Below, piece by piece: positions 1 to 8,403 of a stretch of DNA of 64,000 nucleotides (position 1 is the stretch's first letter; each line of letters opens with the position of its first letter). The translations under genes were made by a program, and so were the position numbers. Under the pieces are notes generated by a model. The model was not told the origin of the DNA. It did not search any database and saw only the letters and a list, made by a program, of their open reading frames with translations. Where the stretch lies: NCBI GenBank assembly GCA_020073345.1, contig JAIQFI010000014.1, positions 1 through 64,000 of the forward strand, read 5' to 3'. The DNA is from Terriglobia bacterium (GTDB lineage Bacteria; Acidobacteriota; Terriglobia; Bryobacterales; Bryobacteraceae).

Positions 1-172
1 ACGCTGAGCGAAGTCTCCTGGAGCCATTGACAGAATTCAAGTAGAGCCATGGAAAGAAAAGACCTCTTTATGCTCCCAGTCCGGCTTTTCAGAATACCCA
101 ACCGGTCCATTTATGTCAAACCAGGCAAGTCAAATTTCGCTCGATGACTCTCGTATCATAGGAGTTCCTGGC
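1..172. other. non-coding leader before purM
   Basis: I see no convincing gene here. A TTGACA-like hexamer lies at 27-32, but no matching -10 box follows at normal spacing. An AGGAG at 160-164 is the likely ribosome binding site of purM. The in-frame ATG at 113 is possible but has no comparable site in front of it. Confidence 0.4.
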
Positions 173-1204
173 ATGTCCTCAGCAAAACCGATCGGCTACC
201 GACACTCCGGCGTGAACATCGATGAGGCGGAACGCGCCGTCGCGTCCATCCGCACCATGGCGCGCCGTACTTTCAGTCCGGCCGTGCTGACGGATATAGG
301 CAGCTTCGGCGGCGGTTATCTGCTGAAGGGCTACAAAGATCCGGTGCTGGTGTCGTCGGCCGACGGCGTCGGAACGAAGCTCAAGCTGGCGTTTATGACC
401 GGGCAGCATTCCACGGTGGGCGAAGACCTGGTCAACCATTGCGTAAACGATATCGCGGTGCAGGGCGCCGTGCCGTTGTTTTTCCTCGACTACTTCGCGG
501 TGGGGAAGCTGGATGCGAAGGTCGCCGCCCGAGTGGTGTCGGGCATGGCGCGCGGGTGCCGCAATAACCGCTGCGCGCTGATCGGCGGCGAAACCGCGGA
601 AATGCCCGGCATGTACGCGCCCGGCGAATACGATCTGGCGGGGTTCATCGTGGGCGTGGTCGAGCGCAAGCGGATGCTCACCGGTAAGACCATTCGTTCC
701 GGAGATGTTCTTATCGGACTACCGTCAACGGGTCTGCACACGAACGGCTACTCGCTCGCGCGGAAACTTCTGTTCGAAGTCGCGGGCCACCGGGCCGATA
801 CCCGGATCGAAGAACTGGGCGGTTCGCTCGCGCAGGAGCTGATGAAAATCCACCGCAGCTACCTGAAGCCGTTGCGCGCGCTGCACGATGCGGGAATCCT
901 CAAGGGAGCGGCGCACATCACCGGCGGCGGCATCACGGATAACACGCCGCGCATTCTTCCCAAGGGCCTGGGTGTGCGGATCGACGTGGGCTCGTGGCCC
1001 GTGCTGCCGATGTTCCAACTGCTGCGCAAGATCGGCAATATTCCGGAGCAGGACTGGCGGCGGACCTTTAACCTCGGCATCGGGATGATCCTGGTGGTTT
1101 CGAAACGTGATCTTCCGAAGGCCGTCACGTTGCTCAAGAGCCTGCGCGAGCGCTGGTATCAGATCGGGGAAGTGGTTCGCGGCAGCGGCGTGATGTACGC
1201 ATGA
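173..1204 (+). CDS. purM: phosphoribosylformylglycinamidine cyclo-ligase
   Basis: PurM closes the imidazole ring in the fifth step of purine synthesis, turning FGAM into AIR with ATP in the cytoplasm. The 343-residue product has the normal PurM length. The family nucleotide-site motif DGVGTKLK is at about residues 64-71, followed by VNDIAVQGA at 91-99 and the glycine-rich GGGITDN segment late in the protein. I chose the ATG at 173 because AGGAG lies 8 bases upstream and the result matches family length; an in-frame ATG at 113 would add 20 residues. The stop overlaps the purN start in ATGA, so the two are translationally coupled. Confidence 0.95.
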   Translation: MSSAKPIGYRHSGVNIDEAERAVASIRTMARRTFSPAVLTDIGSFGGGYLLKGYKDPVLVSSADGVGTKLKLAFMTGQHSTVGEDLVNHCVNDIAVQGAVPLFFLDYFAVGKLDAKVAARVVSGMARGCRNNRCALIGGETAEMPGMYAPGEYDLAGFIVGVVERKRMLTGKTIRSGDVLIGLPSTGLHTNGYSLARKLLFEVAGHRADTRIEELGGSLAQELMKIHRSYLKPLRALHDAGILKGAAHITGGGITDNTPRILPKGLGVRIDVGSWPVLPMFQLLRKIGNIPEQDWRRTFNLGIGMILVVSKRDLPKAVTLLKSLRERWYQIGEVVRGSGVMYA

Positions 1205-1809
1205 GTAAACGGCTCGGAATCCTGATTTCCGGGCGAGGGTCCAATTTGCTGGCGATCGCCGACGCGATTGCCGCACATCGATTGGACGCCGAAATCGCAG
1301 TCGTGATCTCCAATCGTTTGGAAGCCCCGGGAATCGCTCTGGCGCGGGAGCGCGGCCTGCACGCTGTCGCACTCGCCTCCAAGGGGCTCGATCGCGAAGC
1401 CTACGATCACCAGTTGATTGACGAACTGCGGAGGAGCCGCGTGGATCTGGTCTGTCTGGCGGGCTACATGCGGATCCTGAGCGGCCACTTCATCCGCGAA
1501 TTTCACCAGCGGATCCTGAATATCCATCCCTCGCTGCTGCCGGCATTCCCGGGGCTCGACGCGCAGCATCAAGCGCTGGAGCATGGCGTCAAGTTTTCCG
1601 GTTGCACGGCGCATTTTGTGGAGGAGGGCCTGGATTCGGGCCCTATCATCTCCCAAGCGGTGGTACCGGTGCTGGCAGACGACACCGCGGACGCGCTTTC
1701 CACGCGGATTCTCGAGGAAGAGCACCGGATTTATCCTGAGGCGATCGGCCTGGTGTTATCCGGGCAATATCGAATCGAGGGAAGACGAGTAAGACGCAAC
1801 CTGAAGTGA
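1201..1809 (+). CDS. purN: phosphoribosylglycinamide formyltransferase
   Basis: PurN transfers a formyl group from 10-formyl-tetrahydrofolate to GAR in purine synthesis. The 202-residue protein has the phosphate-binding GRGSN at 11-15, the catalytic Asn107 and His109 in NIHPSLLPAFPG, and the catalytic Asp145 in EEGLDSGPII. All three catalytic residues of the family are therefore present. It overlaps purM by four bases (ATGA), which gives a two-gene purine operon. A probable terminator follows within 45 bases of the stop. Confidence 0.96.
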   Translation: MSKRLGILISGRGSNLLAIADAIAAHRLDAEIAVVISNRLEAPGIALARERGLHAVALASKGLDREAYDHQLIDELRRSRVDLVCLAGYMRILSGHFIREFHQRILNIHPSLLPAFPGLDAQHQALEHGVKFSGCTAHFVEEGLDSGPIISQAVVPVLADDTADALSTRILEEEHRIYPEAIGLVLSGQYRIEGRRVRRNLK

Positions 1810-1852
1810 GAAAAGCCAGCCTGACGCGGCACTACTCGTCTAAGGACTAGAA

Positions 1853-1880
1853 GGGACTAGTGCTCTTAGTCCTACCTTTT
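1853..1880 (+). terminator. probable intrinsic terminator of purMN
   Basis: GGGACTA at 1853-1859 can pair with TAGTCCT at 1867-1873 (one G-U pair) around a 7-base loop, and ACCTTTT follows. A second copy of AGGACTA at 1843-1849 could form an alternative, larger stem. Modest stem length keeps confidence moderate. Confidence 0.5.
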
Positions 1881-1885
1881 ACGCC

Positions 1886-2890
1886 ATGGTTACGGTCCAC
1901 TACAGGCGGTGGTGTCCGCCTCAGAGCCCGTTGCGGATCGAATTTCCGCCGGAGCTGCTGCACGACGTCCGCTTGATGAATGCGCAGCCCGCCCGCCTGC
2001 CCCTGAGATGGATTCCCCGCGTGAACCGCGTGGTGACTCAGTCCAGCGGGTTGCTGTTCGGCGTGCGGCAGGAGAATGAGGTGCGGGTGCTCGCAGCGCA
2101 CGCTGATAAGAGTCCCGACGGCTTATCTCCATTGGGTATTTTTGTGTGCCGGGCTCGCGGCGAGGTGTTCCTCACGGACGACGATCTGGCCAGTTTCGAG
2201 AAACAACAGGGAGTCCTGGCCCTGGTCGTGGCGGGCGGTCAGGCGGGCTTCTTTGTGCGCGAACCTGACGGAAGCGTGCAGGCGATCCGCAGTCACGAGG
2301 AATTTCGGGTGGCTGACGCGGCTACCCGGCCTGTTGCCGAAAGAGCCGACGCCACGGCCGAGCGGAGAGCTCCCGACCGCCCTTGGCGTGGGGACCATGT
2401 TTGGAAGCGAGTTGCGGCGTGCGCGGCGTTGTTCCTGGTTCCCGCGGGCGCCTTTGCCTACTTGCGTCCCCTCCTGCCGCGGCTGCCGATCGCCGTTGTG
2501 CTCCGCGAGGAGGCCGGACAATTGGTGATCGGCTGGACCGCGGGAGCACTCGCCGAGGGCGGCCGTCTGGAGATTCGCGATGGAAGCGAGCGAAACATCC
2601 TGATGCTGCGGGCCAATACGTCCAGCGCCACCTACAGACCGAAGGGCGATGACGTGGAGGTACGCGTTTCGACGGAAACCCGCGCCGGCGGGGCGCACTG
2701 GGAGGCGGCGCGATTCGCGAGCCGGACTCCCCGCGGGACAAGTGGGACACTGGCGGCATCCGGCGCGCTGCAGGACCGGATTGGTGCGTTGATGCTTGAA
2801 GCGCAGGAGCTGCGACGTTCGCTGGCCGAGGGGCAGGCGCGGACCCAAGCGCTGGCGGCAAATCTGGCGGCAGCTACACGAGAACGGTAA
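1886..2890 (+). CDS. single-pass membrane protein of unknown function
   Basis: The 334-residue product has an N-terminal soluble domain of about 150 residues, a charged linker, one hydrophobic segment at about residues 172-192, a small beta-rich domain, and a C-terminal helix (about 295-334) rich in Glu, Ala, Arg and Leu that looks coiled-coil. The N-terminal domain carries strands such as GLLFGVR and GIFVCRARGEVFLTDDDL, which faintly recall a JAB/MPN fold, but I do not see the JAMM metal ligands. No Shine-Dalgarno precedes the ATG, and the start sits right after the purMN terminator. Its last 17 bases overlap the end of convergent mqnE. I do not recognise a named family. Confidence 0.75.
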   Translation: MVTVHYRRWCPPQSPLRIEFPPELLHDVRLMNAQPARLPLRWIPRVNRVVTQSSGLLFGVRQENEVRVLAAHADKSPDGLSPLGIFVCRARGEVFLTDDDLASFEKQQGVLALVVAGGQAGFFVREPDGSVQAIRSHEEFRVADAATRPVAERADATAERRAPDRPWRGDHVWKRVAACAALFLVPAGAFAYLRPLLPRLPIAVVLREEAGQLVIGWTAGALAEGGRLEIRDGSERNILMLRANTSSATYRPKGDDVEVRVSTETRAGGAHWEAARFASRTPRGTSGTLAASGALQDRIGALMLEAQELRRSLAEGQARTQALAANLAAATRER

Positions 2891-3992
2891 ACGCGTTCTC
2901 GGCACGCTGCACCGGCCGGTACAGTGTGTCGCGTTCCACTGGTTCGCGTCCGGCTTCCGTGATCAAACGCATCAGCTCACCGCGGCGCAAGTTTTGGCTG
3001 GTGGTGGCGCCGGCATCGTGGTAGATCCGCTCTTCCACTAATGTCCCGTCGAGATCGTCGGCGCCGAAGCGTTGGGCGATCTGGGCGATGCGGGGCGTCA
3101 TCATCACCCAGTACGCCTTGATGTGCGGAATATTATCCAGCATCAGGCGCGAAACGGCGACTTCGCGGATATCGTCGAAACCGGTGGTTTTGGGGATATG
3201 CTCGAGCGGTGTATTGTCGGGATGGAACGCCAGCGGGATGAAGGTCTGGAACCCTCGGGTTTCGTCCTGAAGCTCGCGCAGCCGGAGCAGGTGATCGAGG
3301 CGGTCCTCCGGAGTTTCGATATGACCGTAGAGCATGGTGCAGTTGGAGTGCAGTCCCATCTGGTGCGCGATGCGGGCCGTATCGATCCATTGCTGGCCGG
3401 TCAGCTTGTGATCGCAGATGATGCGGCGCACGCGATCGTGGAAAATTTCGGCGCCGCCGCCGGGCAGGGAATCCATGCCGGCGTCTCGCAGGCGCTCGAG
3501 TACTTCGCGCTCGCTGATCTTGCCGCGCTGCGCGAAATAGCCGATCTCGACCATGGTGAAGGCTTTCAGGTGCACCTGCGGAAAACGCTGCTTCAGGCCG
3601 CGCAGCATCTGGCAGTACCAATCGAGGGTCAGCTCCGGATGCAGGCCACCCACGATGTGGAATTCGGTGACGGCTTCGGTATAGCCGTGGCCGGCCTTTT
3701 CCCAGACTTCCTCGAGCGACATGGTGTAGGCCTTGGGATCCTTGGCCCGCTTGCCGAAAGCGCACAGCTTGCAACTGGCCACGCAGACGTCCGTCGGATT
3801 GATGTGGCGATTGACGTTGAAGTAAGTTTTGTTGCCGTGGAGCCGCTCGCGGACCTGGTTCGCCAGCCAGCCGACGCCCAGCAGATCGGGAGTGCGGTAG
3901 ATCGTTAAGCCGTCCTGATAGGACAGCCGCTCGCCGGATTCGACCTTGGCGCGGATGGCTTCTAACCGGGGGTCTTCAAATACCGGTATCAT
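2874..3992 (-). CDS. mqnE: aminofutalosine synthase (radical SAM)
   Basis: MqnE joins SAM and 3-[(1-carboxyvinyl)oxy]benzoate to make aminofutalosine in the alternative menaquinone route. The protein carries the radical-SAM cysteines as CVASCKLC (Cys70, 74, 77, counting from the ATG at 3992), the SLPGGGAEIF segment, and the late QTFIPLAFHPDNT segment typical of MqnE rather than MqnC. An upstream in-frame ATG at 4016 would add 8 residues; neither start has a strong ribosome binding site. The gene is divergent from the kinase at 4031. A UbiA-type prenyltransferase about 2.4 kb away fits the same pathway. No mqnA, mqnB, mqnC or mqnD is in the window. Confidence 0.9.
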   Translation of the reverse strand: MIPVFEDPRLEAIRAKVESGERLSYQDGLTIYRTPDLLGVGWLANQVRERLHGNKTYFNVNRHINPTDVCVASCKLCAFGKRAKDPKAYTMSLEEVWEKAGHGYTEAVTEFHIVGGLHPELTLDWYCQMLRGLKQRFPQVHLKAFTMVEIGYFAQRGKISEREVLERLRDAGMDSLPGGGAEIFHDRVRRIICDHKLTGQQWIDTARIAHQMGLHSNCTMLYGHIETPEDRLDHLLRLRELQDETRGFQTFIPLAFHPDNTPLEHIPKTTGFDDIREVAVSRLMLDNIPHIKAYWVMMTPRIAQIAQRFGADDLDGTLVEERIYHDAGATTSQNLRRGELMRLITEAGREPVERDTLYRPVQRAENAFTVLV

Positions 3993-4030
3993 TCTGAATA
4001 AACGGGCTGAATACACAGAGTATCAAACCA

Positions 4031-6360
4031 ATGACATCGGATGAATGGAGCATCGACCAGCCCGACCGGGGAGGCTTCGGTCCTGGCACGCAGATCGGTG
4101 CGTACCGTGTCGAAGCGCCACTGGGCGAAGGCGGGATGGGACGGTCTACCGGGCACTCGACACCAAGTTAAATCGTCCGGTGGCGATCAAGTTCCTCTCC
4201 AATGAAGTGGCTGACGCGAACGCCCGCCGTCGGTTCCAGCGGGAGGCGCAACTGGCTTCTTCGCTGAACCATCCGCATATTCTGACTGTGTATGACGTCG
4301 GTGAATTCGAGGGGCGGCAGTACCTCGTCACAGAGTTCATCGACGGCGGGACACTGCGCGATTGGGCCAAAGCCGGGAAGAGGATCTGGCGAGAGGTCGT
4401 CGAGCTGCTCATGGGCGTCGCCGACGGGCTGGCCGCCGCGCATCAAGCTGGCATTCTGCACCGTGACATCAAGCCGGGAAATATTCTGGTCGCCAAGAAC
4501 GGTTACGCGAAGCTGGCCGATTTTGGACTGGCGAAGATCGAGGAGCGCCCGGGCGATGACCAGACGCGAACACTGACGGAAGGGCATACGCGCCCCGGCG
4601 TGATTCTGGGAACCATCGCGTACATGTCGCCGGAGCAGGCTTCGGGCAAGCCGCTCGACGCGCGGAGCGATATTTTCTCGTTTGGCGTCGTGCTGTATGA
4701 ATTGCTCGCCGGGAAGCGGCCGTTCGCCGGAGCCACCGAACTGGAAGTGCTGAAGACCATCATCCACGGAGCACCCGAGCCTTTGGGTGAGAGCGTTCCG
4801 CAGCCGCTGCGCCTAGTGGTAGAAAAGGCGCTGGAGAAGGATCCAGCCGAGCGCTATCAGTCGATGCGCGAGATGGTGGTCGACCTGCGACGGCTGGCGC
4901 GCCAGTCCGAGGCCAAGGGCGCCCCGGCTCGTCTTCCCTGGACGTGGGCGGCGGCGGTCCTGGTGCTGCTGGTCGCGGCCGGCGCCTGGCGATTCTGGCC
5001 AAGCAACGGCTCGCCGCAAGTCCGCTCGATCGCCGTGCTTCCGCTGCGGAATCTCTCCAACGATCCGAACCAGGAGTATTTCTCCGACGGAACCACCGAA
5101 GCCATCATTTCGAATCTGGCGCAGATTCATTCCCTGAAGGTGATCTCGCGCACCTCCGCCATGCACTACAAGGGAACCACGAAACTTCTGCCGGAGATCG
5201 CGCGGGAGCTGGGTGTGGACGCCGTCGTGGAAGGCTCCATCCAGCGGATGGGAGAGCGCGTGCATGTTTCGGCCCAGTTGATTCAGGCCTCGACCGACGC
5301 CCACTTGTGGGCCAAAGATTACGACCGCGAGACTTCCGATCTTCTCCGGCTGCAAGCGGACCTGGCGCGGGAGATCGCCGCGGAGATCAAGGCGGAGGTT
5401 ACACCCGACGAAGCAAAACGTTTGATTAATGCCCGCGTCATCATGCCCGCGGCCCAGGAAGAATATCTGCTCGGCCGCCAGGCATATCGGAGTGCGGAGT
5501 ACAAACGAGCGATCGAGCATCTCAACAAGGCCATCGAACTCGCGCCCGATTACGCGGCGGCCTACGGAATTCTGGCGATGTCGTGGCACTTGGGCGAGGC
5601 GGTTGGTGTTTCGAAACGAGAAGATGTGGAGAAGTATGGACGAAGCGCGGCCGTGAAGGCGCTGGAGCTGGATCCCAATCTTTCGGAAGCACACCTGGCG
5701 ATCGCCGGGATCAAGTGGCTCGAGGACTGGGACTGGGCGGGCGCCGAGCAATCCTTCAAGCGGGCGTTTGAGTTGAACCCCGGGAGCGTCGAAACATGTT
5801 CTTGCTACATTGCCTTCCTGGGCATGATCGGGCGCGTGGAGGATGCGGTCAGGCTGGCGGAGGCCAGCATTGCGAGAGATCCGTTATCCGAGAACGTCGA
5901 AGGCTCTTACGGCCAAGCGTTGTATCTCGGCCGCAGATACGACCAAGGCCTGGCTCACTTTCAGCGGTCGGCGACTCTGAATCCGCAGACTCTTTTCTTT
6001 AAACCCTATCTGGCGAGGACCTACCAACAAATGGGCAAGCCGCTGGACGCCCTGGCGGTGCTCGACCGCGCCGAGTTCCGGAACTCGCCGCCACTGGCGC
6101 TCGCATATGCCGCGCTGGGACGGCGTGTCGATGCAATGAAGATCCTGGCGGGTTTCCCGAAGGATGCGCCGGATCCTTACGGGATCTCCCTGGCTTATTT
6201 TTCGCTGGGAAACAAGGATCTGGGGTTCGAGTGGCTCACCAGGGCGTTCGACCAGCGGCAACTGTTCCTGAGCATGGCCAAGTTCGATCCGGCTCTCGAC
6301 AGCGTGCGCTCCGACTCGCGGCTTCAGGCGCTGGTGGCGCGGCTGAAGTTACCTGGCTGA
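4031..6360 (+). CDS. Ser/Thr protein kinase-TolB-like-TPR protein, frameshifted near the N-terminus
   Basis: The long frame (4045-6360) encodes a bacterial Hanks-type kinase. It has the VAIK lysine, HRDIKPGN catalytic loop, DFG and a MSPEQ segment, then a membrane segment at about 4938-4990, a TolB-like domain starting at VRSIAVLPLRNLS, and TPR-like repeats to the end. The expected N-terminus lies in another frame: the ATG at 4031 reads a normal start ending in PLGEGGMG, and the long frame resumes with TVYRALD. The two join only if one A is restored at 4141 (gga-acg instead of gga-cg). So either a real one-base deletion has hit the ATP-binding glycine loop, or this is a sequence error. The translation of the long frame before residue 32 is not genuine protein. 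The gene is divergent from mqnE and convergent with ubiA. Confidence 0.85.
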
Positions 6361-6370
6361 ATCCATCGGG

Positions 6371-7249
6371 TCACGCCAAGAAGATATCCGCTGCCCAGAA
6401 TGCGAAGAAGATCACGCTGACGTAGCCGTTCATGGTGAAGAAGGCCGCGTCGATCCGGGAGAGGTCGTTCGCTCTTACTAGCCGATGTTCCCAAGCTAAT
6501 AGCCCAGCCACGGCGACGATTCCGGCGTCGGCCACGGCTCCCAGTCCGAAGGATCGAACGAGCGCGACCAGGCACGCCAGCATCCCCAGGTGCAGAACGC
6601 GGGCGATCCACAGCCCGCCGGCAATGCCGAACTTCCGCGGGATGCTGTAGAGCCCCGAGTGCACGTCGAAGGCGTAATCCTGGCAGGCGTAGATGATGTC
6701 GAATCCGGCGGTCCACAGCGTCACGGCGGCGGTAAGCCAGAGAATGCGGGGATCAAGCGAACCTTGCATGGCAATCCAGGCGGCGGCCGGTGCGATTCCC
6801 AGAGAGAATCCCAGCACCAAATGTGCCAGCGAAGTGAAGCGCTTGGTGAAGGAGTAGAACATCACGATCGCCAGCGCCAGCGGCGCCAGCTTCAGGCACA
6901 ACGAGTTCAATCCGGCCGCGGCCAAGAGGAACACCGCGGCCCAGAACACGATAAATCCCCAGGCGAACTTTCGCGAGAGCAGCCCGGCGGGAAGATGACG
7001 CGCCTTGGTGCGGGGATTGCGGGCGTCGATATCGGCGTCCAGGACGCGGTTAAATGCCATGGCGACGGAGCGCGCGGCGACCATGGCCAGGACGATCCAG
7101 GCCAGCTTGATCCACAGCAGTTCCCGAGGGAATCCGGCTTCCCGCCAGGCCAGCAATGCTCCGGTGAGCGCGAAGGGGAGGGCGAACACGGAGTGCTCGA
7201 ACTTGATCATTTCGAGCGTCAGGCGAATTCGCTTAAGAAACTTCGGCAA
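6371..7249 (-). CDS. UbiA-family polyprenyltransferase (probable MqnP)
   Basis: UbiA enzymes attach a polyprenyl tail to an aromatic acceptor in the membrane. The 292-residue protein is very hydrophobic, with about eight membrane segments. It keeps both Asp-rich prenyl-diphosphate motifs: NRVLDADID in the first half and a DYAFDVHSG-type motif in the second. With mqnE nearby and no ubiquinone genes in view, the likely acceptor is the naphthoate of the futalosine pathway (MqnP), although 4-hydroxybenzoate prenyltransferase (UbiA) cannot be excluded by sequence alone. Its ATG is only 17 bases from the start of the divergent DUF192 gene, so the two promoters must interlock. Confidence 0.85.
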   Translation of the reverse strand: MPKFLKRIRLTLEMIKFEHSVFALPFALTGALLAWREAGFPRELLWIKLAWIVLAMVAARSVAMAFNRVLDADIDARNPRTKARHLPAGLLSRKFAWGFIVFWAAVFLLAAAGLNSLCLKLAPLALAIVMFYSFTKRFTSLAHLVLGFSLGIAPAAAWIAMQGSLDPRILWLTAAVTLWTAGFDIIYACQDYAFDVHSGLYSIPRKFGIAGGLWIARVLHLGMLACLVALVRSFGLGAVADAGIVAVAGLLAWEHRLVRANDLSRIDAAFFTMNGYVSVIFFAFWAADIFLA

Positions 7250-7266
7250 TCAGCTACTATTCTAGT

Positions 7267-7722
7267 GTGGTGAAGGCCTTCTTCGCGTTCGCGGCGGTTC
7301 TGTTGTTGCTGCCGGCCTGCGGTCCCAAGCCAACGGACGTCGGGGATCTGAACATCACCGAGGTCACCTTCCCGAACGGCAAGACAGTGCTCGCCGAGAC
7401 CATGCTGCGCGAGATCGACCAGATGCGCGGCATGATGTTCCGAGATACGCTCGCCAAGGACCGGGGCATGCTGTTCGTGCATTCCGCAGACGGGAACCAT
7501 GCCTACTGGATGTACCAGTGCCGCATTCCGCTGGACATTATCTGGATGAATCACGACCGGCGGATCGTCGAGATCTCGGCGAACACACCGCCTTGTCCCT
7601 CCAAGTCGGCGAAGCAATGCCCGAATTTCGGGGGGCACGAGAAGGCTCGCTATGTGCTGGAGCTGGCCGGGGGTGGAGCCGCGTTGTATGGCCTGCGCGT
7701 CGGCGACACGCTCAGTTTTTAG
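7267..7722 (+). CDS. DUF192 family lipoprotein
   Basis: A small DUF192 protein of unknown biochemical role. The N-terminus is a lipoprotein signal ending in a lipobox LLPAC (Cys at about residue 18), so the mature protein should be membrane-anchored outside the cytoplasm. Family features are the MRGMMFRDTL-like segment, the MLFVH strand, the MYQCRIPLDIIWM core and the C-terminal GLRVGDTLSF. Translation starts at one of two consecutive GTG codons (7267 or 7270). The gene is divergent from the UbiA-type gene and ends 28 bp from the convergent response regulator. Confidence 0.85.
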   Translation: MVKAFFAFAAVLLLLPACGPKPTDVGDLNITEVTFPNGKTVLAETMLREIDQMRGMMFRDTLAKDRGMLFVHSADGNHAYWMYQCRIPLDIIWMNHDRRIVEISANTPPCPSKSAKQCPNFGGHEKARYVLELAGGGAALYGLRVGDTLSF

Positions 7723-7750
7723 TGGCGGTGCTCGCGTGTATTCGCGACCG

Positions 7751-8401
7751 TCATAAGTGGCCGTTATACTGTTCGAGCGCGACTTTCACGAGTTGGGCCC
7801 GGGTATGTACGCCCAGCTTCTCGAACAACTGCCGCAGCGACGCTTTGACGGCGGCTTCGGAAATGTCGAGCTGCTCCGCGATCTCACGGTTGGTCAGCCC
7901 TTGTAGGACATGCTGGACGACAACGCGATCGCGCTCGGTGAACTTGGGATGCAGTCCGGTACTGGCCCGGTCCACGGATTGGAACAGCGCCGTCAGGTAC
8001 TCGTCTTCAATGCAAGCTTCTCCCGCCATGACTTTGCGGATGGCTCCGCAAAGAACCTTGGTGGGATGGTTCTTATGAAGTATTCCGGCCACGCCGGCCT
8101 GAACCAGCTGAACCGCTTCGCGGCCGCTGATGCCGGCGGTGACAATGAGAATGCGTCCTTGAAAAGCTGTCTTCTTGGTGTGTTCCACGAACTCCAGCGC
8201 GCGTTCCTTACCGAGGTCCACGTCCAGAAGAACCACATCCGTGCGTGAGTTCAGGAGCGAGAGCGCCTCCGCCGCGGAGGACACTTCACCGATCACCTCC
8301 AGATCCTGCTCGGTCGCCAGCATTCGCGCCAGACCTTCCCGGAACATGGCGTGGTCGTCCACCAGCAAAACTTTGATCACTCGATCGGATGTCGCGTTCA
8401 T
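7751..8401 (-). CDS. NarL/FixJ-type response regulator
   Basis: A two-domain regulator of 216 residues. The receiver domain has the acidic pair at about residues 15-16 and phospho-acceptor Asp60 in VVLLDVDLG. A LuxR-type helix-turn-helix follows, with the LTNREIAEQLDISEAAVKASL recognition region near residue 170. It starts two bases after the stop of the histidine kinase at 8404-9780, so the two form one operon and should be cognate partners. An ammonium transporter is transcribed divergently about 400 bp beyond the kinase, which makes it a possible target; that is inference. Confidence 0.93.
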   Translation of the reverse strand: MNATSDRVIKVLLVDDHAMFREGLARMLATEQDLEVIGEVSSAAEALSLLNSRTDVVLLDVDLGKERALEFVEHTKKTAFQGRILIVTAGISGREAVQLVQAGVAGILHKNHPTKVLCGAIRKVMAGEACIEDEYLTALFQSVDRASTGLHPKFTERDRVVVQHVLQGLTNREIAEQLDISEAAVKASLRQLFEKLGVHTRAQLVKVALEQYNGHL

Positions 8402-8403
8402 GC

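Noticed and set aside
27-55. TTGACA as a purM promoter
   Set aside because: No -10-like hexamer at 16-18 bases; chance occurrence is likely.
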